Source of the DNA: an uncultured Burkholderiales bacterium
GTDB lineage: Bacteria > Pseudomonadota > Gammaproteobacteria > Burkholderiales > Burkholderiaceae_C
DNA length: 38,701 nucleotides
Direction of reading: 5' to 3'
NCBI GenBank assembly: GCA_937891665.1
Contig: CALAGS010000175.1
Span: 1-38,701, forward strand
The notes below the pieces were generated by a model, which searched no databases, was not told the DNA's origin, and was given only the letters and a program-made list of their open reading frames with translations. Positions 24,267 to 32,592 of this stretch are shown in pieces. Made by a program: the position numbers and the translations under genes. The stretch's first letter is position 1; each line of letters starts with the position of its first letter.

Positions 24267-24745
24267 CTCAAGCCTTGAAGCCAACCGGGCAACATCAAGA
24301 TGGCCTCGGCATTGGAGGGCGAAAAACAAGCGTCGGCAGCCTCTTTCCAAGGCAACCATTTGTACGCTGTGTGTTCTGCGGGACTGAGTTGAATGGGTTT
24401 TTGACTGGGTAATTTCAAGCCAAAAACACGTTCTTTGTTGTGCCTTACATGCGGCGCATAACGATAACGCCAAGCAGGGTAGATCTCGTAAATATTCTCA
24501 AGCGCCCAATCGGCCAACTCATGTTCAGAATGCGTGGCAAGCAAGCCGGTTTCTTCCATGACCTCGCGGCAAGCAGTCTGATGCCAGGTCTCCTCTTCAA
24601 AATCTTTGCTGCCCGTGACGGACTGCCAAGTGCCTGCATCGGCTCTGCGAATGAGCAGAACCTCGGCTTCGATTGTGTAAATCACAACCAAAACCGATTC
24701 TGGAATTTTGTAAGCAGGACTTTCCATTGCCTGTTCATTCTGCAT
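24263..24745 (-). CDS. nudB: Dihydroneopterin triphosphate diphosphatase, Nudix family
   Basis: NudB removes pyrophosphate from dihydroneopterin triphosphate, the FolE product, in folate synthesis. The 160-residue product starts at ATG 24745 with GAGG eight bases upstream. KIPESVLVVIYTIEAEVLLIRR and WQSVTGS match NudB closely. The Nudix box runs GSKDFEEETWHQTACREVMEETG; there is one more residue between G and the REVxEE part than in the canonical box. A downstream region with YRYAPHVRHNKERVFGL and EHTAYKWLPW is also NudB-like. Its stop overlaps the next gene start. aspS, its usual neighbour, is separated by one divergent gene here. Confidence 0.88.
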   Translation of the reverse strand: MQNEQAMESPAYKIPESVLVVIYTIEAEVLLIRRADAGTWQSVTGSKDFEEETWHQTACREVMEETGLLATHSEHELADWALENIYEIYPAWRYRYAPHVRHNKERVFGLKLPSQKPIQLSPAEHTAYKWLPWKEAADACFSPSNAEAILMLPGWLQGLR

Positions 24746-24806
24746 GAACTTTGCCTCTCTCTTGGAATTGTTCAGCAATTGTCCCAGAAGCACCTATGAT
24801 CAAGCC

Positions 24807-26012
24807 ATGCAAAGTACTGATCCCCTGAACCTTCATGACGCTTCAATGAAAACCGTTGCGACGAGCATCGCTTGGCAAGAAAATGGCCATCCCTGTGAGG
24901 ACGAGTGGCGCAGCGAGCGGGGTGCGCTAGCCCCCAAGCGGGTTGTTTTAGCAGACGACACCCTCAGCGCTGACAGCGCCTACCGATTGGCATGTGCGGG
25001 CACCGGTATGCTGTGGCGGGGTGATTTCCAAAATGCCAGGCTGTTGTTACAAGCCTTGGCCAGACGCTGCGATGCGCCCAAAAAAATCCGCCGAGCCTCC
25101 AAAACGCATCCTGAGGTCAGTCACACCCCAGAAGAAAATTTCCACCTGCACCGTCAGGCGCAATCACAGCGTGCACGCACATTGAGCATGATCTTGATTC
25201 AAGTCAATCCAGACCGGCAGATCAGCCTTCGGCGAGCGCCCGATTGGCGCGGCGCCATGAACGAAGCTTGGGGACCCGCAGGCACAACAGGCTGTGTGGC
25301 CTCTCTGCGGGAATTACTGGGCTTGGTGGGCGCGCATGAGTGGCATCAAAAAGGCATGGAAATTTCGGCGCTTGGAAGCGCTCCCAACAACCGCATCTAC
25401 CCTAGTTATGGCGTGTTCTCGCCGGTGCGGGGCGAATACATCCAACTGGTAGCCGATGCGCCCTTGCCAAGTACAGAGCTGGCTTTTGACATTGGCGTGG
25501 GAACGGGCGTGTTGTCTGCCGTGTTGGCCAAGCGGGGTGTCAAACGTGTTGTTGGCACCGACCTTGACCCTCGTGCCATGGCTTGTGCCAAAGAAAATAT
25601 TCAGCGTCTGGGCCTCAACAGCAAAGTCGAGCTAACTCAAACTGATCTCTTTCCTGAAGGCAAAGCGCCTCTGATCGTTTGCAACCCACCCTGGCTGCCT
25701 GCACGCGCCAGCGCGCCCATCGAGAGGGCCATCTACGACGAGAACAGTGGCATGCTCAAGGGCTTCCTGGCAGGCTTGGCCGCTCACCTAGCGCCCAAAG
25801 GTGAAGGCTGGTTGATCTTGTCAGACTTGGCAGAACACTTGGGCCTGCGCACCCGCGCAGAACTTGAAGAGTGGATTGCAGCCGGCGGCTTGAAAGTCAT
25901 CAGTAAAACTGACATCAAAGCCGAGCACAAAAAAGCTCAAGACGAAACAGACCCTTTGCATACAGCACGGGCTGCAGAGTTAACTTCTTTGTGGCGCTTA
26001 AGCGCAGCCTGA
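24807..26012 (+). CDS. Class I SAM-dependent methyltransferase with NPPW motif
   Basis: The product has about 401 residues. An N-terminal region (to about 190) without a known domain contains RVVLADDTLSADSAYRLACAGT and LWRGDFQNARLLLQAL. Next comes a Rossmann methyltransferase domain with SAM motif DIGVGTGVL (228-236), a TDLDPRAM acidic loop, and NPPW (293-296). NPPW/NPPY is typical of enzymes that methylate an amide or exocyclic amino nitrogen, such as PrmC-like protein glutamine or rRNA/DNA adenine and guanine methyltransferases. The target is unknown. I chose ATG at 24807; ATGs at 24744 and 24846 are possible, the first lying within nudB's start on the other strand. It is the only plus-strand gene between 20231 and the window end. 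Confidence 0.82.
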   Translation: MQSTDPLNLHDASMKTVATSIAWQENGHPCEDEWRSERGALAPKRVVLADDTLSADSAYRLACAGTGMLWRGDFQNARLLLQALARRCDAPKKIRRASKTHPEVSHTPEENFHLHRQAQSQRARTLSMILIQVNPDRQISLRRAPDWRGAMNEAWGPAGTTGCVASLRELLGLVGAHEWHQKGMEISALGSAPNNRIYPSYGVFSPVRGEYIQLVADAPLPSTELAFDIGVGTGVLSAVLAKRGVKRVVGTDLDPRAMACAKENIQRLGLNSKVELTQTDLFPEGKAPLIVCNPPWLPARASAPIERAIYDENSGMLKGFLAGLAAHLAPKGEGWLILSDLAEHLGLRTRAELEEWIAAGGLKVISKTDIKAEHKKAQDETDPLHTARAAELTSLWRLSAA

Positions 26013-26016
26013 TTTT

Positions 26017-26043
26017 AAAAAAAGCCGCTTCAGCGGCTTTTTG
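26017..26043. terminator. Bidirectional intrinsic terminator between the methyltransferase gene and aspS
   Basis: A 9-pair stem (26020-26028 with 26033-26041) with loop TTCA. On the plus strand TTTTTG ends the hairpin; on the minus strand it runs into TTTTTTT. It serves the two convergent genes. Confidence 0.85.
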
Positions 26044-26049
26044 TTAGGT

Positions 26050-27849
26050 TTAGGCCTTCACGACATCTGGGTTGCGCACCCGAATGTGCAGTTCGCGCAA
26101 TTGCTTTTCGTCCACGGGACTTGGCGCTTGTGTGAGCAAGCATTGTGCGCGTTGTGTTTTAGGGAAAGCAATCACATCTCGAATAGAGTCTGCGCCCGTC
26201 ATCAGAGTGATGATGCGGTCTAAGCCGAAGGCCAAACCACCGTGCGGTGGCGCGCCATACTGCAGCGCATCAAGCAAGAATCCAAATTTGAGTTGCGCTT
26301 CATCCGGCGTGATTTTCAAGGCATCAAATACTTTTTGCTGAACGTCTGCGCGGTGAATACGCACAGAACCACCACCAATTTCCCAGCCATTCAAGACCAT
26401 GTCATAGCCTTTGGCAATGCACTTCTCGGGGGCTGTGACCATCCAGTCTTCGTGACCATCTTTGGGCGCGGTAAACGGATGGTGAACGGCGGTATAGCGC
26501 TGTGATTCTTCGTCGAATTCGAACATGGGAAAGTCGACCACCCACATCGGTGCCCAACGGTTTTCGAACAAACCCGATTTTTTGGCAAATTCACTGTGGC
26601 CAATTTTGAGTCGCAATGCACCGATGCCATCGTTGACCACTTTGGCTTTGTCGGCACCGAAAAATAAAATGTCGCCGTCTTGGGCGTTGGTGCGTTTCAG
26701 AATTTCGGCAATGGCGGCATCGTGCAAGTTTTTCACGATGGGGCTTTGCAAACCGTCGCGGCCTTTGGCCACTTCGTTGACCTTGATCCAGGCCAAGCCT
26801 TTGGCGCCGTAGATTTTGACGAACTCGGTGTAGCCATCGATTTCACCACGACTGATCTCGGAGCCACCCGGTACGCGCAATGCCACCACGCGACCACCTG
26901 GCGTGGTGGCAGGCGTGCTGAACACTTTGAAGTCGACATCGCCCATGATGTCGGTCAGTTCAGTGAATTCAAGTTTCACACGCAAGTCGGGCTTGTCTGA
27001 GCCGAAGCGGTGCATGGCCTCTGAGTAGGCCATGACGGGGAAATCTCCCAAGTCAATGTTCAAGACTTTGGAAAAAATATGCTTGATCATTTCCTGGAAC
27101 ATGTCCCGAATTTCTTGTTCGCCCAAGAAAGACGTTTCAATGTCAATCTGCGTGAATTCGGGCTGGCGGTCAGCGCGCAAGTCTTCGTCGCGGAAGCACT
27201 TCGTGATTTGGTAGTAGCGGTCGTAGCCGGCCACCATGAGCAATTGTTTGAACAACTGGGGCGACTGTGGCAGCGCAAAGAAATGGCCATCGTGCACACG
27301 ACTGGGCACCAAGTAATCGCGCGCACCTTCTGGCGTGCTCTTGGTCAGCATGGGCGTTTCAATGTCAATGAACCCATGCTCATCCAAAAATTTACGGGTT
27401 TCCATGGCCACCTTGTAGCGCAGCATGAGGTTGTTTTGCATGTAAGGACGGCGCAGATCGAGCACGCGGTGAGTCAGGCGCGTGGTTTCTGACAGGTTAT
27501 CGTCGTCGAGCAAGAAAGGGGGCGTGACTGAGGGGTTCAGAACCGTGAGTTCGTGGCACAAAATTTCAATCTTGCCACTTTTGAGGCCGTCGTTGGTGGT
27601 GCCTTCCGGGCGAGCTCGCACCAAGCCTTTGATCTGGATGCAAAACTCATTGCGCAAACCTTCAGCGGTTTTGAACATATCGGCTCGGTCGGGGTCGCAC
27701 ACCACTTGCACATAGCCTTCGCGATCACGCACGTCAACGAAGATCACGCCACCGTGGTCACGACGGCGATTGACCCAGCCGCACAAGCTGACGGTTTGGC
27801 CCATCAGGGCTTCGGTAACAAGACCGCAGTAATGTGATCGCATAGACAT
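26050..27849 (-). CDS. aspS: Aspartyl-tRNA synthetase
   Basis: It charges tRNA-Asp. The 599-residue product is a bacterial-type class IIb synthetase: N-terminal OB-fold anticodon domain ([31 protein letters not shown]), motif 2 [18 protein letters not shown], a bacterial GAD insertion in the middle, and motif 3 GLAFGLDRI near the C-terminus. ATG at 27849 and ATG two codons later are both possible starts. No asparagine tRNA synthetase or gatCAB gene is in the window, so I cannot tell whether it also charges tRNA-Asn. It lies 47 bases after the DUF502 gene. Confidence 0.96.
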   Translation of the reverse strand: MSMRSHYCGLVTEALMGQTVSLCGWVNRRRDHGGVIFVDVRDREGYVQVVCDPDRADMFKTAEGLRNEFCIQIKGLVRARPEGTTNDGLKSGKIEILCHELTVLNPSVTPPFLLDDDNLSETTRLTHRVLDLRRPYMQNNLMLRYKVAMETRKFLDEHGFIDIETPMLTKSTPEGARDYLVPSRVHDGHFFALPQSPQLFKQLLMVAGYDRYYQITKCFRDEDLRADRQPEFTQIDIETSFLGEQEIRDMFQEMIKHIFSKVLNIDLGDFPVMAYSEAMHRFGSDKPDLRVKLEFTELTDIMGDVDFKVFSTPATTPGGRVVALRVPGGSEISRGEIDGYTEFVKIYGAKGLAWIKVNEVAKGRDGLQSPIVKNLHDAAIAEILKRTNAQDGDILFFGADKAKVVNDGIGALRLKIGHSEFAKKSGLFENRWAPMWVVDFPMFEFDEESQRYTAVHHPFTAPKDGHEDWMVTAPEKCIAKGYDMVLNGWEIGGGSVRIHRADVQQKVFDALKITPDEAQLKFGFLLDALQYGAPPHGGLAFGLDRIITLMTGADSIRDVIAFPKTQRAQCLLTQAPSPVDEKQLRELHIRVRNPDVVKA

Positions 27850-27896
27850 GGGGAAAGTTCTTTCAATAGAAAAGAGTCAGTTGGCTTTCAACCAAT

Positions 27897-28562
27897 TCAA
27901 ACTGATGGGGAGGTTTCTGCTTTGACTGGCAAGGCATCGGGGCCGCCAGGCACCACCACGCCCATTGAGATGATGTACTTAAGCGCATCGTCCACCGTCA
28001 TGTCCAACTCCTTCACACTGGCTTTGGGCATGATGAGAAAGAAGCCAGAGGTTGGGTTGGGCGTGGTGGGCACATACACGCTGACGCAATCGCTGGGCAG
28101 GTGACGGGCCACTTGGCCACTTGGTGCACCCGTTAGAAATGCAATGGTCCAAGAGCCTTGATGAGGGTATTGAACCAAGAGGGCTTTAGAAAAAGCATTG
28201 CCACTGCCTGAAAACAAAGTGTCTGCCACTTGCTTCACGCTGGAATAAATGCTGTTCACCACTGGAATTCGGGTAATGACTTTGGACCATTGGCGCAGCA
28301 ACCATTGACCAAAAATATTGGTCACAAACAAACCCGTAAAGTAAATGACCAAGGCAACCAACATGACCCCCAGGCCCGGCATGTGTCGCAATGACTCCGC
28401 TACGCTGTGAATACCAGGAATGAGAGCATCGAGCGCGCCCAAAACGGCCAAGAAAATGCCGTCCATGGTACCCACCAACCAAGTTAGCAACCACACCGTA
28501 ACACCCATGGGCAACCAGACCAGAAGGCCAGTCAACAAGTAATGGCGAATTTTCAAATTCAT
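27897..28562 (-). CDS. DUF502 family membrane protein
   Basis: The product has 221 residues from ATG 28562, which has GAGG eight bases upstream. Two membrane helices lie near residues 9-38 and 65-85; the remainder is a soluble domain with the family landmarks RIPVVNSIYSSVKQVADTLF, VYVPTTPNPTSGFFLIMPKASVKELDMTVDDALKYIISMGVV. The function of DUF502 is not established. It stands 10 bases after fmdB and before aspS, an arrangement common in betaproteobacteria. The frame opens far upstream only through fmdB sequence. Confidence 0.88.
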   Translation of the reverse strand: MNLKIRHYLLTGLLVWLPMGVTVWLLTWLVGTMDGIFLAVLGALDALIPGIHSVAESLRHMPGLGVMLVALVIYFTGLFVTNIFGQWLLRQWSKVITRIPVVNSIYSSVKQVADTLFSGSGNAFSKALLVQYPHQGSWTIAFLTGAPSGQVARHLPSDCVSVYVPTTPNPTSGFFLIMPKASVKELDMTVDDALKYIISMGVVVPGGPDALPVKAETSPSV

Positions 28563-28572
28563 TTTGGGAACC

Positions 28573-28917
28573 TCAGTGGCAAGCGCATGAAGCGGCACAG
28601 GCAGCAGAGGCTGATGGGGTACTTGAGTCGCCTGCTGGCTTAGCACCGCCAGTATCAGACGGCTTGGCAGCGCCAGCGTCGGCGGGACTTGCACTGACTG
28701 CGTCTGCAGTGGCAGGCGCGGAGGTGCCGGACGACCCACCTTTGAAATCAGTGGCGTACCAACCTGAGCCCTTGAGCTGGAAACCTGCGGCTGTCAGTTG
28801 TTTATGGAAAGTAGGCGAACCACAGGAAGGGCATTTTGTCAGGGGGTCATCTGACATCTTTTGCAAAACATCCTTGGCATGGCCACAGGATTCACACTTG
28901 TAGGCGTAGATGGGCAT
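28573..28917 (-). CDS. FmdB-type zinc-ribbon protein with low-complexity Cys-rich tail
   Basis: The 114-residue product begins with the FmdB regulatory zinc ribbon: MPIYAYKCESCGH with C8 and C11, and C29 and C32 in CPSCGS. The ribbon ends near residue 58 (GSGWYATDFKG). The rest is alanine/serine/proline/threonine-rich low complexity, ending in a terminal cluster with C107, C111, C113 and a final His114. Similar short proteins are annotated as transcriptional regulators, but evidence is thin. It heads fmdB-DUF502-aspS. A -10 candidate overlaps the preceding gene stop. Confidence 0.87.
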   Translation of the reverse strand: MPIYAYKCESCGHAKDVLQKMSDDPLTKCPSCGSPTFHKQLTAAGFQLKGSGWYATDFKGGSSGTSAPATADAVSASPADAGAAKPSDTGGAKPAGDSSTPSASAACAASCACH

Positions 28918-28953
28918 GTTGAGGGTTCTCGCTTGGCAATCACAAAACCTTCA

Positions 28954-28959
28954 ATTATA
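28954..28959 (-). promoter_or_regulatory. Candidate -10 element for fmdB-DUF502-aspS
   Basis: A perfect TATAAT on the minus strand overlaps the symporter TAA stop (28955-28957). No good -35 lies at 16-18 bases, so it may need an activator or read-through from upstream. The fmdB ATG is 37 bases on. Confidence 0.4.
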
Positions 28960-30403
28960 GGTGGGTCCCTTGCAAAACATGGTGGGCACCTTGCTTGTTT
29001 TTCAATACTTGCGGGGCCAAGGAACCAATGAGCATGCCCGTCAAACTGGCCAAAACACCCGCCAATTGGGCAGGAAATTCTTCACCTGCGGGCGTCATGA
29101 GCAATAAAAGCCATGTCGACAATCCGAAGACGATCGACAAAATAGCACCTTGTGTGGTGGCTTTTGCCCAATAGAGACCAAAGAGCAAGGGTATGAAGGC
29201 GCCGACCAAGGTCACTTGGTAAGCGCCAGAAACCATTTCATAAATAGAGCTGCCTTGCATTTGAATGGCATACAACAAGACCAAGGCGCTGAACACCAAA
29301 ACTGTGACGCGCATGGCCAACAAGGACTGTTTATCGCCCTGGTGCGGGAAAAACTGTCGCCAAATGTTTTCAGTGAATGTGACGCTGGGCGCCAGCAAAG
29401 TGGCAGATGCACACGACTTGATGGCCGATAACAAAGCGCCAAAAAACAGCACCTGCATGACAAATGGCATTTGCGTCATGACCAATGTGGGTAAAACCTT
29501 TTGAGGATCTTCTTCAATGAGCTGGGCGGCCTGCTCGGGCATGATGATCAAGGCACTGACCACCAAAAACATGGGCACAAAAGCAAACAAAATGTAGCAA
29601 ATGCCGCCAATGATGGGGCCCTTGGTGGCGGCATTCAAACTGTTGGCAGACATGACACGCTGAAAAACGTCTTGTTGTGGAATGGAGCCAAACATGATGG
29701 TCATGGCGGCTGCCAGGAAAAACAAAATGTCTTTCATGTTGGGCTCTGGCAAAAACTTGAACAGGTCTTGGCTGACGGCCAAGGCGATCACTTTGTCTGC
29801 ACCACCGGCTTGATCGCCAGCATACACCGCCAGAATCGCCAAGCCTACAACCAGAATAATCATTTGAATGAAGTCAGTGACAGCCACGGACCACATGCCG
29901 CCAAACAAAGTGTAGGCCAACACCGAAACCACGCCAATGGTCATTCCCCATGGCATGCTGATCACGCCACCTGATAACAAATTAAACACCAAGCCCAGCG
30001 CTGTGACTTGGGCCGAAACCCAGCCCAAATAGCTCACCATGATGATGATGGAGCAAAAAATTTCAACCGAACGGCCGTAACGCTCACGGTAGTAATCGCT
30101 GATGGTCAGCAAATTCATGCGGTACAACTTGCCTGCAAAAAACAGACCCACCAAAATCAAACAACCGCCCGCACCGAACGGATCTTCTACCACGCCGTTC
30201 AAACCACTGTTCACAAATTTGGCAGGAATACCCAAGACTGTTTCGGCGCCAAACCATGTGGCAAAGGTGGTGGTCACAATCATGGCAAGTGGCAAATGCC
30301 TGCCTGCAATGGCAAAGTCTGCTGCGCTTTTAACGCGTTTAGCAGCGACCAATCCAATGGCAATGGTGACGAGTAAATAGGCGATGACCAATGTCAACAA
30401 CAC
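28955..30403 (-). CDS. Sodium:solute symporter family transporter
   Basis: This is an inner-membrane Na+-driven uptake carrier (SSS/SLC5-like). The 482-residue product is hydrophobic throughout with about 13 likely helices, and has family features ATWFGAETVLGIPAKFVNSGLNGVVEDPFGAG near the second helix and the MFGSIPQQDVFQRVMSA stretch near the middle. Substrate is unknown; sequence does not separate amino acid, sugar or carboxylate carriers. The start is GTG at 30403, supported by AAGGAG seven bases upstream. It follows ubiB by 11 bases, so it is probably co-transcribed with the ubi genes though unrelated in job. Confidence 0.88.
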   Translation of the reverse strand: MLLTLVIAYLLVTIAIGLVAAKRVKSAADFAIAGRHLPLAMIVTTTFATWFGAETVLGIPAKFVNSGLNGVVEDPFGAGGCLILVGLFFAGKLYRMNLLTISDYYRERYGRSVEIFCSIIIMVSYLGWVSAQVTALGLVFNLLSGGVISMPWGMTIGVVSVLAYTLFGGMWSVAVTDFIQMIILVVGLAILAVYAGDQAGGADKVIALAVSQDLFKFLPEPNMKDILFFLAAAMTIMFGSIPQQDVFQRVMSANSLNAATKGPIIGGICYILFAFVPMFLVVSALIIMPEQAAQLIEEDPQKVLPTLVMTQMPFVMQVLFFGALLSAIKSCASATLLAPSVTFTENIWRQFFPHQGDKQSLLAMRVTVLVFSALVLLYAIQMQGSSIYEMVSGAYQVTLVGAFIPLLFGLYWAKATTQGAILSIVFGLSTWLLLLMTPAGEEFPAQLAGVLASLTGMLIGSLAPQVLKNKQGAHHVLQGTHL

Positions 30404-30414
30404 AATAAGACTCC

Positions 30415-31986
30415 TTAGATTTGATGAAATCTTTCGAACACTTGAAGCAAGATGAGGGTCGATACAAACCCGATGACCGCATAGACAATAGCCTGCAACA
30501 ACCTGTTGGTTCTTTGTTGCTCTGCTAACAAAGCATTGAGTTGATTTTGGTCTTTCGAACCAGTTGTTGAATGCTTCAAAAAGTCGTGCATCAAACGGGG
30601 TAACTGAGGCATTATTTTGGCGTATTGTGGCGCTTGCTCACGCAACTGTTGGAAAAATCTTTTAGGTCCTACTTGGTCAATCATCCACTGCTCTAAAAAG
30701 GGCTTGGCTGTGTTCCACAAATCGAGTTCCGGGTCTAACTGACGACCCAATCCCTCAATATTGAGCAGGGTTTTTTGCAGCAATACCAACTGAGGCTGGA
30801 CTTCCACGTTAAAACGCCGTGAAGTTTGGAACAAACGCAAGAGCACCATGCCCAAGGAAATTTCTTTCAGCGGCCGGTCAAAGTAAGGCTCGCACACTGA
30901 GCGAATGGCCGACTCCAATTCGTCGACTCGGGTATGGCTGGGCACCCAACCCGACTCAATGTGCAACTCAGCCACGCGCTTGTAGTCGCGCCTGAAAAAA
31001 GCACTGAAGTTTTGCGCCAAATACTCTTTGTCGTATTCAGTGAGTGTGCCCACAATGCCAAAGTCAAGGGAAATGTAGCGGCCCATCGTTTCAGGTTCAA
31101 TGCTGACTTGTATATTGCCAGGGTGCATGTCAGCATGAAAAAAGCCATCGCGAAATACTTGCGTGAAAAAAAGCGTCACACCATCTTTGGCCAACTGCGG
31201 TATGTCGACACCCGCGGCGCGCAATGCATCCACCTGACTGATGGGCAAACCCTTCATGCGCTCCATGACGATGACTTCAGGGTGACAGTAATCCCAATAC
31301 ATCTCTGGAATTAAAACCAAATTCAAACTCTGCATGTTTCGGCGCAGCTGGGCACCATTGGCGGCCTCTCGAACCAAATCCAACTCATCGTGCAAATGCT
31401 TGTCAAACTCAGCCACCACCTCGCGGGGTTTGAGGCGCTTGCCATCTGCACTGATTTTTTCAAGCCAGCCGGCCATCATGCGCATCAGGTTCAAATCTTT
31501 TTCAATGGCCTGCAACATGTTGGGGCGCAGTACTTTGACCGCCACCTCTTGCACCACACCCTGTTTGTTTTTCCACAAAGCAAAATGGACCTGTGCAATG
31601 GAAGCACTGGCCACAGGCACGTGGTCAAAAGACTCAAAGATTTCAGACACCGGCCGACCAAAAGCTCGCTCAATGGTGGCCACGGCAATGTCTGAACTGA
31701 AGGGTGGCACTCTGTCTTGGAGCTTGGCCAATTCGACGGCAATGTCGTCAGGCAATAAGTCTCTGCGAGTCGACATGACTTGTCCAAACTTCACAAAAAT
31801 AGGCCCGAGTTGTTCTAGCGACAAACGCAAACGCTCGCCGCGCGAGAGTTTGTAAACACGACCCAAAGTGAGGGCCTGCGACAAAATTTTCAACAAAGGC
31901 TGCTTGAAGTTAGACAGCATCAACTCATGCAGGCCAAAACGCCAAACCGTCCACACAATGAAAATGCCCCGAAACATTCGGTTCAT
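30415..31986 (-). CDS. ubiB: Ubiquinone biosynthesis regulatory kinase-like protein UbiB
   Basis: UbiB is a membrane-bound atypical kinase/ATPase needed for ubiquinone synthesis. The 523-residue product starts at ATG 31986, which overlaps the ubiJ stop (ATGA). The ABC1 signature KxGQ appears as KFGQ (66-69), followed by [25 protein letters not shown]. An Ala-rich nucleotide loop region [13 protein letters not shown], the HADMHPGNI catalytic loop and LDFGIVGTL are present. A C-terminal hydrophobic helix ([19 protein letters not shown]) anchors it. It is downstream of ubiE, the Tim44-like gene and ubiJ. Confidence 0.95.
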   Translation of the reverse strand: MNRMFRGIFIVWTVWRFGLHELMLSNFKQPLLKILSQALTLGRVYKLSRGERLRLSLEQLGPIFVKFGQVMSTRRDLLPDDIAVELAKLQDRVPPFSSDIAVATIERAFGRPVSEIFESFDHVPVASASIAQVHFALWKNKQGVVQEVAVKVLRPNMLQAIEKDLNLMRMMAGWLEKISADGKRLKPREVVAEFDKHLHDELDLVREAANGAQLRRNMQSLNLVLIPEMYWDYCHPEVIVMERMKGLPISQVDALRAAGVDIPQLAKDGVTLFFTQVFRDGFFHADMHPGNIQVSIEPETMGRYISLDFGIVGTLTEYDKEYLAQNFSAFFRRDYKRVAELHIESGWVPSHTRVDELESAIRSVCEPYFDRPLKEISLGMVLLRLFQTSRRFNVEVQPQLVLLQKTLLNIEGLGRQLDPELDLWNTAKPFLEQWMIDQVGPKRFFQQLREQAPQYAKIMPQLPRLMHDFLKHSTTGSKDQNQLNALLAEQQRTNRLLQAIVYAVIGFVSTLILLQVFERFHQI

Positions 31987-32531
31987 AGAGCCGTCCTGTG
32001 GAGGTCGGTGCCTGGTGCAGGTTTGCGAATAAATTGTTGCATGGCCTGGATGGCTTGCCGACCCATAGAGACCAAGGTATTGGCAGCGGCATCGCCCATC
32101 AATTTGGACAAGTCTTCCTCTACATCCCATCGGACATGGTCAATTAACCAATTGACTTCGGCAGCCAACTGAACGTCGCCTTCAATGTGAACACCCGGTT
32201 TTTCGCCTTTGAGGACCGCCGAGGCCATGGCCAAAGGCGATGCATCCGTTAAGCTTAATTTGAGGTCAAATTTTGGCTGGCTTACACGCTCCAACAAACC
32301 TGCAGGCGTGGGTGAGAGTTGAATGACTTTGCCTTGCCATTGCAATTGGATGCATCGCCCCTTTTGACGCTTGAGCCTGCTTTGCGCCTCAGGTTCAGCA
32401 CCAATGACGTGGTTCAAAAACAAAACCAAGCGGTTGATGGACTCGTCCATCAACCAAACAGGGGGCTGAGCGTTAGTGACGAATTGCTCAATTGCTTCGC
32501 CAACAAAAGAAAAAGGGGACTGTGTTGCCAT
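31983..32531 (-). CDS. ubiJ: Ubiquinone biosynthesis accessory factor UbiJ (SCP2-like domain)
   Basis: UbiJ is a lipid-binding scaffold of the soluble ubiquinone-synthesis complex. The 182-residue product has an N-terminal SCP2-like region, with [29 protein letters not shown] and [49 protein letters not shown], typical for UbiJ/YigP. I chose ATG at 32531; an upstream TTG three codons earlier is possible. It overlaps ubiB by four bases. Identity rests on this match and on ubiE and ubiB nearby. Confidence 0.9.
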   Translation of the reverse strand: MATQSPFSFVGEAIEQFVTNAQPPVWLMDESINRLVLFLNHVIGAEPEAQSRLKRQKGRCIQLQWQGKVIQLSPTPAGLLERVSQPKFDLKLSLTDASPLAMASAVLKGEKPGVHIEGDVQLAAEVNWLIDHVRWDVEEDLSKLMGDAAANTLVSMGRQAIQAMQQFIRKPAPGTDLHRTAL

Positions 32532-32552
32532 AGTCCCCAATTATTCCCGAAA

Positions 32553-32570
32553 GACTGGCACGTGCCAGTC
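32553..32570. repeat. 18-base perfect palindrome between the Tim44-like gene and ubiJ
   Basis: GACTGGCACGTGCCAGTC is an exact palindrome in the 61-base spacer. As RNA it gives a 7-pair stem with loop ACGT; only three T follow on the minus strand, so termination would be weak. As DNA it is a good shape for a dimeric binding site. Confidence 0.6.
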
Positions 32571-32592
32571 ATTCACTCAGAATGTCTTTAAA

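Noticed and set aside
24267..24473. N-terminal extension of the endonuclease/phosphatase-family protein
   Set aside because: The extra residues are out-of-frame nudB sequence; the ATGA overlap and the conserved KVATYNIHKG start favour ATG 24266.
28563..28739. N-terminal extension of the DUF502 protein
   Set aside because: It reads through fmdB in another frame and lacks family similarity; ATG 28562 has a good ribosome site.
31987..32130. N-terminal extension of UbiB
   Set aside because: It is out-of-frame ubiJ sequence; ATG 31986 overlaps the ubiJ stop and begins the conserved UbiB start.
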